Below are positions 36,298 through 46,992 of a DNA stretch of 64,000 nucleotides, in pieces. Each line of letters begins with the position of its first letter. Positions within the stretch are counted from its first letter, which is position 1. Source of the stretch: Casuarina equisetifolia (lineage: Eukaryota; Streptophyta; Magnoliopsida; Fagales; Casuarinaceae); NCBI GenBank assembly GCA_028551475.1, contig CM052358.1, forward strand, positions 2,730,501-2,794,500, read 5' to 3'. A model generated the notes under the pieces. It made no database searches, was not told the DNA's origin, and saw only the letters and a list, made by a program, of their open reading frames with translations. The position numbers were made by a program, and so were the translations under genes.

Positions 36298-38398
36298 TGC
36301 AGTGATTTTGTTATAAAAGTTAAACTAATTGAATCAATGTAAGTACCGTTTTTATTATAGTTTTCTTTCTCTCAAGTGATTTATATAATTTAAACTTGAC
36401 TGGCAAAGATCTGCTTGCTGCATGTCAGCGTGCTTACACGTTCAGTCAAAGGAAATGAAAGAGGAGAGACAATAGGTTCATCTAGTTGGCCTTGTCTTTT
36501 TGATGTGACTGGGAGAGAGAATAGTTTCATTTATTCTTTCGTTTTCTTGGCTTGATTTCTTAGACTCTTCGACCATGTCTTGTTGACATGAAACAGCACT
36601 ACTTTTATAAAGAACGCGCTGTTGAAGATTCTACGAAGCTCATCTGCACATTCCTTGAAGACTAGCAATAGGCGAGTAAACCATCTGTATTGGTAATGAA
36701 AGTTGCCGATATAAGCAGAGCACACATAGAAGTGCAAGAAGCGTCTCATAATATTCTTTCCCCTAAGTTCTTGGCTTCTACTATCTCCTTGAAAAAACAG
36801 CTATGAAGAAGGCAGTTGAGTTCCAGACGCCCATATATGATGGTGACAAGCTGAAGAAAATGGATAAGAGACATTTGGAGGCAATTAGGACAAATGAAAC
36901 CACCGAACTTATCTCTTTGTTTCAAGCAAAGGAAGGAATTCTAGAGCATAGAACGGCTGACTCCTTGGACACAGCATTACATCTGGCTTCAAAATGTGGG
37001 TACGTTGAGATGGATATGGAGATTGTCAAGCTGCTCCCGGAGCTGGTTACGACTGAGAACAAGATGCTGGAGACTCCCATATTTGAAGCTTGTCGCCAAG
37101 GGAAGGCTGAGGCCCTGAAGGTTCTACTGGAGGCCAATCCCAGGGCTGCTTTAAAGCTCAACTGCGAAAACAAGAGTGCTCTTTTTGTTGCTTGCAGTCA
37201 GGGTCATTTCGACGTGGTGAATCTCCTCTTAAACTACCTTGGATTAAAGATGGGTTTGGAAGAAACTGAAATCGATCCAATTTGTATTCATGAGGCTGCA
37301 TCGACAGGACAAATGCGTAGCTACTTTCCCTCGCTAAATTTACACATTTCTAATAGTTATAATGAAGGTTTATATTTTTATGATTTTCCTATTCATTATG
37401 CCATTTACGAAGAAGCAAGATAACTTTCGTATATCTACATGTACTGAAATGATCTGAGTTTCTGGTGCAGATATTCTCCGGGAATTACTAAATGCACGTC
37501 CTGACTGTGCTCAGACGACCGACGAGAATGGAAACTCGCTGTTGCACAATGCTTGTATCCAGGGACACACGGATATAACCAAGATGCTCCTGAGTCGTGA
37601 CAGAACTCTTGCTCTACAATGTAATCACAACAGTTACACACCGTCGCACATGGCGGCAATGAACGGCAAGGTTTCAGTGCTTGAAGAATTCATGCTGGTG
37701 GATCCGGAATTTCTTCAGTGTGTTACTAGTGAGGGGGAAACAGTCTTTCATCTGGCGGTGAGATACGACCAGTTCCATGCTTTAGTTTTCCTGGTGCAGG
37801 CCTGCACTGGCACAGACTTAATTCATCGTCAAGATCAATATGGTAACAACATTTTGCATCTAGCAGTTTCTGGTGGGCGTCATCAGGTTAGAAATGACAT
37901 TTTATTTCAACTATGCCAGTTTGTGAAATCGCTTCCTTGTTTTTTATTCTTTGTTGGAGATCATCATCTGGTAGCAATCAACATGGTACTGATCAATTAA
38001 TTAAAAGCATAAGCAGATGAAGAGAGGGGGAAAAACAAAAACTCACCCTTTATATGCGGTTCAAACTCTATCTTGAGAGAAATTTGGTTATTGAATCACT
38101 ATATTATCCCTTTTCTTCTGTTTTGGAACTTGTTTTTTCTTTGGCATTAAGTTATAGCGTGAAATAAACACGAGGAATGCATAAAAAGTAGGTCATTCTG
38201 GATCTGCACACGCAAACATCTTTTGATTCTGGTCTTTCTTTCGAGTTTCTTGCAGATAGCAGAGTACTTGATCAACAAAAAAAAAATGGAGATCAATGCT
38301 CGAAACTGTAAAGGGCTCACAGTTCTTGACATGTTCGACCAGGCTAAGAACAGTGCAGAGAATAGGTATCTTCAGGCCAAATTCGTTGAAGCTGGTGG

Positions 38399-38901
38399 AG
38401 AAGAAAAACAAAGAACTATCGGTTTACACAGCAAACACTTAGATATTATTTGAACACAAAAGAGGGCTGTATAGCCTTACAAAGCTTCTCACATTAGAGT
38501 TTGTGAGTTGTTCTAACAACATACGTCCTACTTATAGACTTCGGACAAAATAAATAAAGAGAGTAACCGACAATAGTAAACGTGATAATCACGGAAAGGG
38601 GCTGCTAAGCTTCTTTTTCTTGTGGAGTTGGGCACCGACTTTACTAGAGGAAGGTTCCTCCATCACAGCATTACGGTTTCTCACAGTGAAGTAAGGATAG
38701 CCATCTATGTAGCTTGCAGAGGAGGTAATGTTGTCATTGTTGAGGTCATGTTTGGACCCTGTTGTTGTTGTCACGTATGACTTCACGTTCCCTCTTGGCT
38801 CATACCTCGTAAAGGCTAACATGGAAGCTTGATATTCTGACAGCATGTCCATTGCTCGGCTTCCATTAATCTGGACTGCATACAAAGCCGTTTCATCAAC
38901 A
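38399..38901 (-). repeat. 3' LTR of copia element 2
   Basis: 503 bp, flanked on its outer side by GGTGG and on its inner side by the polypurine tract. Confidence 0.92.
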
Positions 38902-41900
38902 CTCCCCCGCAAGCTTGGCACTATCACGCCAAGCTTGGTCCTCATGTCTTCGTATGCAGCTTGGGAGAGTGGCTTAGTGAACATGTCTGCCAGTTGTTGA
39001 AAGGATAGGATGTAAGCCGTGACTATAGTACCTTGTACTACCTTCTCCCTTACAAAATGAAAATCAACATCTATATGCTTTGTTCGGTTGTGTTGTGTGG
39101 GATTTACACTCATGTACAAAGCAGTAAGATTGTCACAGTAAAGTTTAGTAGGAGCTGACTGACTTACACCTTTGAACCTTAGCAGGTGAAGGATCCACAC
39201 TATCTCTGCAGTGCCTTAAGCTAAAGCCTTGTATTCTGCTTCGGCAGAGGACCGAGAGACACCATCTTACTTCCTGGAGCACCATGAAATACAGTTAGCT
39301 CCAATGAAAAGACAGAATCCAGTAGTGGACTTTCTAGAGTCCGAGCATCCTGCCCAGTCCGAATCTGTAAAACCATACAGATTTGCATTGCTTTGGTTCA
39401 GAATCTTCAAACCGTGTTTGATTGAACCTTGAAGGTACTGCATAATTCTTTCAGATCATAAAAGTCCTGCAGAGTTGGATTAGACATCTTTTGGCAAAGT
39501 TTATTTACGGGAAAGGCTAAATCTTGTCTTATTATGGTCATATATTGTAAAGCTCCAAGTATACTCCGATAAAGTGTTGGTTGTCCAAACAGTTCTTCAC
39601 CGTTAGCTATTTGTTGTTGTTTGGTGGACATGGGCATGAAAACTGGCCTGCAATGAATCATCTCTGCACGTCTCAGAATGTCTAAGCCATATTTCTCTTG
39701 TGAGAGAAATAATCTGTCGGTGTGGTGGTGCACTTGCATCCCCAAAAAAGAAGTGTAGGTCTCCAAGATCCTTAATCGTGAACATTTCAGATAAACAATT
39801 AGCAAAACTCTTTATATGAAAGGGAGAGTTACCTGTTACCACCAAGTCATCCATGTAGACTAACACCCAAACGTGTACTCCCCCGCACTATTAGACAAAC
39901 AGCGAGACATCATATGGACAACAACTGAACCCACGGTCAAGTAGGAATTTCGATAACTTCTCGAACCACGCTTTTGGACTTTGTTTTAGTCCGTATAGGG
40001 AGCGATCAAGTGCACATACGTGGTTCGGCCTTTATGGGTCACGAAATCCATCTGATTGTTCCATAAAAACTACTTTGAGCCTTCCATGCAGGAAGGCATT
40101 ATGAATGTCATATTGCTTTATTGCCCACCCTTAGTGGCCAAAGTAAGGATAAGTTTTATAGTTGTCGGTTTTACCATTGGACTGTAAGTCTCGACGTAGT
40201 CCACTACAACCTCTTGATTGTATCCTTTTGCCACTAAACGCGCTTTTAACCTTTCAAAGCTTCCATCTGCTGCAAGCTTGGGTTTAAACACCCACTTGCA
40301 GCCGATCACATTCATGGTGTAGTGTCTTGGTACAAGCCGCCAGGTAGAGGTCTGCCTTAAAGCCCAGATTTCTTTTTCCATTGCACTTCTCCATCCGGGG
40401 TGTAAGAGAGCTTCATTAAAAGATGAAAGAATGGCTGGTATGGTATGCATGGTATGCATGGCATAGCATGGGTTTGCCCTCAGAGCACCAACTTGACTAC
40501 GGGTTGTCATGGTGTGAGATCGTGAAAGGTTTTCTTTTGGTGAAGGACTGGGTAAAGGTGAAGTTTGCCTTAAAGGGGAAGAGACAATGTTACTTATAAT
40601 GGGTGATGGGCTCTCTTCTTGAACATTCTCGGATTGAAGAAGATCTGTACTTTGATTATCCCATGCGTCATCATCTAGGTCTAAAGTAGAGGTTGCTTCG
40701 TCATTTTCATAGGTGATGATGTCGTTGGTTGGTTCTGAAACTTCCTGCTACTACAGTGCCGTGCTTGTAGGGACAAGCTTGGTTATTTTATCACGTGTGT
40801 AGTCTTGTGGGATTGAGGCTTGTGTTCCTTCTTCATTAATCACTGCTACACGTGTGTTTCTGGACTGAGAAAAGATGGGATCTTGTACCTGCAGGGAATG
40901 GGTTTCTGATATGTTTTCTGTTTGTTCTGCCAAGGACCCGTGATTTTTGTTGATTTGGTTTGCGGTTTTCCTTAAATCTACTGCTCTTCTGAGTCATTTG
41001 GAGTTATGATGTCGTCCTTTTAAGATATGGTAGATTTAAATTGTCCTGTAATATCCTTGAATTGATCTCTTGGTGCAAGTCCTACATTTTGGGTACCTTC
41101 AAATTTTGAATTGTCCTTTTTAAATGGAAAAATTTATTCTCGGAAGATGACATATCTAGATATAAAAACTCTACTAGTTTCGGGATGGAGGCAGCAGTAC
41201 CCTTTGTGTTTAGAGCTATATCTTAGGAATACACAAGCAATTGATCTTGCGGAAAATTTGTTTATTATACTGGATCGAAGACAAGGAAAACATTGTGAAC
41301 CAAAGACTCGTAACATGCCATAATTTGGATTTTAATTATACAATAATTCATAAGGTGATTTATTTCCTAAGATTATTGTAGGTAATCAATTAATTATGTA
41401 TATTGCAATTAGAAAAGCTTCAGTCCAATATTTGTGAGGCAAATTTGCATGATTCATCATTGTTCTACCAAGTTCTTATATATGTCTATGTTTTCATTCC
41501 GCAACTCCATTTTGTTGCGGTGTATAAGGACAAGGAAATTGTTGAATTATACCATGTTTGGTTAAATGTTCTGCTAGTTTGTTACCGGTATATTCACCTC
41601 CATTATCGGCTTGTAGAATTTTAATCTTTGCATTGAATTGACGCTCGACCATGGTTTGAAGCAAGGTAAAAGTTTGAAAAAATTCTGATTTTCTTTTAAT
41701 AGGATATATCCAAGAGAACCTAGTGTAGTCATCAATCAAAATTACATAGTATAGAAACCTTGACAAGATATTGTGGGTGATGTTCCCTAAAGATCACTAT
41801 GGATCTTTTATAGTGGAGAATTTGATTTATTTACTAAGTGTGAAAAAGGTAAGTAGTGACTTTTATTTTCTTGACATTCCTGACATGAAACCAGAAGTTC

Positions 41901-42400
41901 GCCATTCACCATTATATATTTCTGTGTTGATAGATACTTCAAAATGCAAAGATTAGAATGGCTTAATCTTTTATGCCATGTACTACCATCCGTGCTTTGT
42001 TGATATAGAGAGAATAAGGCTTATTCCTTTTTGACTGGCAGTACATACATATCTCCTTTTCTACGTCCCTTGAGAAGTGTTTCCTAAGTGGCTAGGTCCT
42101 TTACCATAAAAGATGTTTTGTCAAATATTACTAAGCAAGGGTAATCATTAGTTAATTTGGATATAGACAGTAAATTTTGAGTTATATCATGAGAGACTAG
42201 TACAGATTTTAATTTTAATTTAATTTTTCGTTACCAAGGTTTGTTGTTCTAGTATAGGTAATTGGTATACTTTGTCCGTTTCCAATCATAATGCCATCGG
42301 AACCTTTGTAAAGTCGAAGGTCATTGAGTTTACCTGGATTGTCAACTATATGTGAGGTAGCCCTTGAGTCGGCCACCCACTCTTCTTTGTTAGGTTCCAT
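38902..42400 (-). pseudogene. Broken pol of copia element 2
   Basis: Read on the minus strand: protease region 42215-42400 with DSRATSH where the family has DSGA (active-site Gly to Arg); integrase core 41494-41766 (YVILIDDYTRFSW, ADNGGEYTG); reverse transcriptase pieces 40118-40510 (GCKWVFKPKLAADGS) and 39603-39866 (LVYMDDLVVTG, catalytic pair intact); and RNase H end 38902-39200 (KLYCDNLTAL, NRTKHIDVDFHFVREK). Stops and shifts separate the pieces, so it is not a working polyprotein. Confidence 0.88.
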
Positions 42401-42403
42401 TAT

Positions 42404-43435
42404 TTAAAGTGCCGTTAAGGCCTTGGGAATTTCTTCGCTTTGAAAGGAATGGTCAAAACGTTTCCAACATTCCAACGCAGTGTGTCCTCTCTTACTGCAA
42501 ATTTGACAAGTAATAATTGGGCAATTGTCAAAGTTAGCAAAATTATTATTATTACCTGTAATTCTATTTTGTGGATTTGGCTGATTTTGCCATTGTCTTT
42601 CTCTATTGAAGGTAGCAACTGGGTTAAAACCTCTTCCTTGTGAAGAAAAGAATGAACCTCTACCACATCCGGGTCCTCGACCTCTTCTTCCACTTCGTTG
42701 AGCTACAAATGCTAAATTTTCAGTTGGTGTGTTGACTTTGTTAGATGTGTAGCATTGGTGTTGAGCTTCATAGGCTTGGAGTTGTGAAACTACTTCACTG
42801 AAGTCTGGTATTAAAGGTTGAAACATTGTAGTTTTGAAGGCTTCATAGTCTTTTCCTAGACTCTCAAGGAGCCAGAATGTTTTGGCAGAGTCCATGAAAG
42901 GTCGTCCAATGGAGCTGAGTTGATTTAATAGTCTTTTGAATTCAGAGAGGAATATAGGGAGTTGTTTTCCTTCTTTGTTCAAGTTGTTGATTTGAGATAA
43001 CAAGTCAAATTCTCGTGCTTCGGTCTTTTGTACAAAATGGTTTGCAAGAGCTTTCCAGACTAGAGCTATGGTGTCTAGCTCAAAGATGTGTCCTAAAGCT
43101 TCTTCTGATAGCGTGCTTATTATCCAGGATTTAACTAAAGCATCGCTTTGAATCCAAGCTTCATGATCTGGGTTTGGTTCTTCTCTATTATCATTTGTGG
43201 TAATAGTAGCGGATGGTAATAGTGTAGTCCCAGTGATGAAGCCAGTGAGTTTTTGGGTTTGTATGAGAGATTTCATTTGAATCATCCAGGGAAGGTAGTT
43301 TCCTTCAATGAGTTTAACTGTGATGAAATTGCTAATGTTTACTAAGTTGGGGAATAGGTACGTAGATCTGCGAGACATATTGTGTTTGCATTGAGGTCGG
43401 ATCGAGTGGCTCTTTGATACCAAGAAGAAAAACAA
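42404..43435 (-). CDS. Gag of copia element 2, open frame
   Basis: Open for 343 codons, the first few lying in the 5' LTR/primer-site region; a start at MSRRSTYLF (near 43378) is more natural. It has copia gag features: GNYLPWMIQMKSLI near the N-terminus, a Gly/Arg-rich RGRGPGCGRGS linker and one CCHC zinc knuckle, CQICSKRGHTALEC. The protein would bind element RNA and form cytoplasmic particles. The frame is intact while pol is broken, so the element could at most be mobilised by a relative's enzymes. Confidence 0.85.
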   Translation of the reverse strand: MFFFLVSKSHSIRPQCKHNMSRRSTYLFPNLVNISNFITVKLIEGNYLPWMIQMKSLIQTQKLTGFITGTTLLPSATITTNDNREEPNPDHEAWIQSDALVKSWIISTLSEEALGHIFELDTIALVWKALANHFVQKTEAREFDLLSQINNLNKEGKQLPIFLSEFKRLLNQLSSIGRPFMDSAKTFWLLESLGKDYEAFKTTMFQPLIPDFSEVVSQLQAYEAQHQCYTSNKVNTPTENLAFVAQRSGRRGRGPGCGRGSFFSSQGRGFNPVATFNRERQWQNQPNPQNRITGNNNNFANFDNCPIITCQICSKRGHTALECWKRFDHSFQSEEIPKALTAL

Positions 43436-43922
43436 AGAACTATCGGTTTACACAGCAAACACTTAGATATTTATTGAACACAAAAGAGGGCTGTATAGCC
43501 TTACAATGCTTCTCACGTTAGAGTTCGTGAGTTGTTCTAACAACATACGTCTTACTTATAGACTTTGGACAAAACACATAAAGAGAGTAACCGACAATAG
43601 TAAACGTGATAATCACGGAGAGGGGCTGCTAAGCTTCTTTTTCTTGTGGAGTTGGGCACCGACTTTACTAGAGGAAGGTTCCTCCATCACAGCATTACGG
43701 TTTCTCACAGTGAGGTGAGGATAGCCATCTATGTAGCTTGCAGAGGAAGTAATGTTGTCACTGTTTAGGTCATGTTTGGACCCTGCTGTTGTCACTTATG
43801 ACTTCACGTTCCCTCCTGGCTCATACCTCGTAAAGGCTGACATGGAAGCCTGATATTCTGACAGCATGTCCATTGCTCGGCTTCCATTAGTCTGGACTGC
43901 TTACAAAGCCGTTTCATCAACA
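43423..43922 (-). repeat. 5' LTR of copia element 2
   Basis: 500 bp, followed inward by the primer-binding site and flanked outward by GGTGC. Confidence 0.92.
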
Positions 43923-44735
43923 GGTGCTAGAAGAAGTAATGATTTGTTATATCGTTCGCCAGAAGAAGGAAAACCAACGAGCCATTGGTTATAAATGAAG
44001 AGGTTTGTGATAAATGCAAGAGGTTGCCAGAATTCAGTAAGGGAAGCGACTCACTATCATCATCACCGCCCCGCCAAGTCGTGAATACAGATTTATTTGA
44101 ACCGTATAAACAAGGGCCCTTGTCCCCTACCAATCTGCGACGAGATAAACGTCATAAGAAAAAGAACCGGGAAAATGAAGGTAAGCTGAAGGCTGAGTAC
44201 CGAAATAAGAAGCACGAGATATAAACGGAAGCAGTACAGAATGCAAGAAACACCATAATACTAGTTGCAATTTTGATCGCAACAGTTACTTTTACTGCTG
44301 GAATTAGTCCTCCCGGCGGCTTTATATCAGTAAGGGGAATTGAAAGGGAAGTCGGTGGCAGGCAGAACAACGGCTTTCAAGATCTTTCAGATAAGCAACA
44401 ATATTGCATTATTCACCTCTTTGTCCATCGTGATCGTTCTTGTCAGCATCATTCCCTTTCGGAGGAAACCACAGATGAGACTGTTGAGGGCTGCCAACAG
44501 GGTCATGTGGGTGGCCGTGGCGTTCATGGCAACGGCTTATCTTGGAGCCACATGGGTGGTCATGCCCCAAAATCAGGATACAGAATGGTTGTGGGTGACG
44601 ATACTAGCAGTAACCGGCGGCTCCTTGGGAGTTGTTTTTATCGGTCTTGGCGTGGTTCTGGTTGAGCACTGGCTCCGGAAAAATAAGTGGAGAAAACAGA
44701 AGAAGGATCGACGCTTGGGCATTCAAAATTCATAA

Positions 44736-44812
44736 GGTAAGAGTCAAAATTCATACGGTGAGAGTCAAAAATCAGACGTTGAGAGTAAAAAATCAGACGT
44801 TGAGAGCTCACA
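44736..44812 (+). repeat. 24-bp repeats in the tail of copy D
   Basis: GAGAGTCAAAAATCAGACGTT and close variants recur about every 24 bp, three to four times. They come from the DNA for the ESQNSDVES tail that occurs once or twice in A-C. They lie beyond the premature stop. Confidence 0.75.
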
Positions 44813-45259
44813 CTTTCACGGATACTACTCGTACTAACTTTTGTGCTCTCACTATCTTCACCTTAATGACCTTCACCAGGAAAAAGAATCGTCTTTGAAT
44901 GATTTTGCTGAAACGTTTTCCTGACAACTGTTATCTGAAATTTGGTCTTTTGTATCAGTCGTTGTCTCCTTGAGTTGATTGCTCTGCTTTCATTGATTCC
45001 TATAAAATGATGTCAATGTAAAGGTAAATCGTCTTTGAATCAATGGCTGAAATTTCATGCCATTTGCTGTCATTATCTTGGGCGGCCAACTTCGATTGAA
45101 ATGTAATTTACAAAGCATCACGTATTTCTACACAACTCTGTCCACACCGGTTGAGAACTTGAATTTAAATACAAGGATGAAACCAAACCGTTCAAAATCC
45201 AGCCAAGTTTAATACATAACGGATGAAACCAAAACGTTCAAGAACAGCGTGAAAATAAG

Positions 45260-46107
45260 CTACAGAGCAGGCCATAGAAAGGTCATAAATGTGGGAATAA
45301 GAACCACGAAGACTGAACTAAGCGTGGCTGAGATCATAACCCCTGAGTTTGGCTTTGGCGAAGGAGAAGGGCCCTTGTCCGGCTTTGGCGGAAAAGCAAT
45401 GGATGGAGGTGACGGAGCGATCGGAGATATGACGTCGACAAGCAACTTCTGGCCGTTCTTGCAGTGATCAGGAAAGCCACTGATGAAGTAGAAAGACCCA
45501 GGCCTATCAAGCGTCACTAAGCTCTTCCCGTCGTCGAAGAAACCGATAGGAGTGCTCGTGTTACAGTGGTAGAAGTCATATTTGTCCACCACCACAACTG
45601 AATCATTCTGGTACCCGAACACTGCACCAAGAACGAAGAGAAAAAAGACAACAAAAGGTTGAAGAAAACTACTTACTAGAATACTAATCTAGACAATATG
45701 AAGATTTTGTGCTATCTGAATCCAAGCAAAACCATATTACAAGAAATTCAGATGTTTCAGCGAACTCTAAAAACCCAGAAAAATGAGAAAAACCAGCCAG
45801 TAAAATTTGTCTGAGAGACATGAACGAGTCTCCCTCGGAAGATACGGATCACTTTTAAAGATAAACACCAAAAGAAAGAAACTTATTGGTTCATGGTAAG
45901 GAACTCACAGAGAGAATCTCCGACGTGAAATCTGCTCCTTGCAGCCCACTGACTATACACTGCAGTGTTGTTGGGATCAGGTTCTCTCCAACCCAAGTCA
46001 TCGCCCACTTTGAACTCCTCCGCAGCGATGACATCCACGCCCGTGGCGACCAAGATGAACACAGCAGAAGTGCAGACCAAGAGAGATGCCTTATTCATGT
46101 TCTTCAT
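45260..46107 (-). CDS. Early nodulin-like (ENODL) phytocyanin, GPI-anchored
   Basis: Two exons on the minus strand: 45909-46107 and 45621-45260, with a GT-AG intron, giving 186 residues. Residues 1-29 are a signal peptide. The plastocyanin-like domain is about 30-130, with FKVGDDLGW, YSQWAARSRFHVGDSL, YHCNTSTPI and FYFISG...HCKNGQKL. Cys86 and Cys120 are placed to form the family disulphide. Of the four blue-copper positions, the first His is Asp73 and the Cys is Ser114, while His119 and Gln124 remain, so copper binding is probably lost, as is usual for ENODL proteins. A Pro/Ser-rich stretch (SPIAPSPPS, PSPSPKP) suits arabinogalactan glycosylation, and the hydrophobic C-terminus fits a GPI-anchor signal. 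Expected at the outer face of the plasma membrane; family members act in reproduction and organ growth. The intron position after the first third of the domain is typical. Confidence 0.93.
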
Positions 46108-46992
46108 TCTTGCTCCACAGCAGAATGAAAAGTCTGCAATAAAGGCAGTTTACGTAAAGAACGTAGCTTTATATACGAGGGACTAAGAAGCGTGGAGTTA
46201 AGAAGCGGTTTTCTCACAAACGTGGTCGGATGGGGCAGTTATGCCCGACAAGGCGCGCAACCTACCTACGGTTTTCTAGCCCCAATTACCAAATTATCCT
46301 CCCTCTTCACAAAAATTTCAGAAAGGTCGTTCGTCTCAATTTTTCGTTTCTTTTATGGCTGGGAGAAAGGAGAAAATGCAATTTTAGAATATATCGGAGT
46401 ATTACAAATAAAATTTCTACGTTTTGCTGATCATCAATTTATACATTTATAACATGATATCATAATCTAAATTTAAGTATATGTTTTGTTCGTGGCAAGC
46501 TAAGAGGATAAGCTAAAAATAGTGATTGTCCCGTATCAACAATAGTTTAGCTTCATGTTCTTTTTATAAGTTCAGATATTTCTTAATGACTGATTTTAAA
46601 TGTAAAAGTTAAGCCAGTTCTAACACTGAGGATTTAAATGTGAGTGCCAAGCATCAACAGCGCAGGACAATTCTCCAAGCCTCTACAAAAAGAATGAACT
46701 TAATTCTTGTATATAACCGGGGGAACAATGTCAAGTACAATTGTTGCAAAAGGAACAAGAGTAAAGGCTCAGTTTGTGAGATGTCAAAATTCTCTAAATT
46801 CTCTCAGATTTCTTCCTACCATACCTGCTGTATCGTGTATGATCCATAAATGGCTCTCACAATTGGATCAGGTGAGCAGAACACTGTCATCAATCCGCGT
46901 CGGCGATGGCTCAATCCAACTTCGACCAACCGGATTCATGTGTTGTTCATAACTCAAAAGCCTAGAAGATGATTCTCCTGCCGCCTTGCTGA
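46108..46992. other. Spacer between FTSHI2 and the ENODL gene
   Basis: A TATATAAA box on the minus strand (46168-46175) lies about 60 bp upstream of the ENODL start. The part next to 46,992 is probably 3' untranslated sequence of FTSHI2. No other gene is visible. Confidence 0.6.
46168..46175 (-). promoter_or_regulatory. TATA box of the ENODL gene
   Basis: TATATAAA on the minus strand, 61 bp before the ATG at 46107. Confidence 0.65.

Larger units (their letters stand above)
35064..36709. other. Spacer before copy D
   Basis: 35064-35480 is less AT-rich and has a short open frame (35131-35406) with no motif I recognise. TATAAAAT occurs near 35470. 35815-36125 holds two LTR-like repeat fragments, and a TA microsatellite lies at about 36276-36297. 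From about 36455 the sequence is the promoter-side flank shared with copy C. Confidence 0.55.
38399..43922 (-). mobile_element. Ty1/copia LTR retrotransposon 2, inserted in exon 3 of copy D
   Basis: Length 5524 bp, in opposite orientation to the host gene. LTRs are 38399-38901 (3' LTR) and 43423-43922 (5' LTR); in element orientation they begin TGTTGATGAAAC. The target duplication is GGTGG at 38394-38398 and GGTGC at 43923-43927 (one base changed). Copy C reads AAGCTGGTGGTAGAAGAAG at this spot and serves as the empty site. The primer-binding site TGGTATCAAAGAG adjoins the 5' LTR and a polypurine tract (GCGGGGGAG) adjoins the 3' LTR. By eye the LTRs differ at about 22 of 500 positions, so it is younger than element 1. 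Confidence 0.95.
36803..44735 (+). pseudogene. Ankyrin-repeat/PGG gene, copy D, split by a copia element
   Basis: Exon 1 36803-37316 (conserved Met also at 36860) and exon 2 37471-37886 are open and match copy C closely. Exon 3 starts at 38256 and is interrupted at 38398 by a copia element, resuming at 43928. The resumed part has further damage. One base is missing near 43971 relative to C. A TAA stop at 44222-44224 stands where C has CAA. An extra base lies near 44321, in the bases just after the PGG codons. The last frame ends early at 44733-44735, before the tail seen in A-C. The PGG-domain and membrane-segment sequence after the insertion is otherwise well preserved ([17 protein letters not shown]), so decay is recent. 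The ankyrin exons could still make a truncated, membrane-free product; that is inference. Confidence 0.92.
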
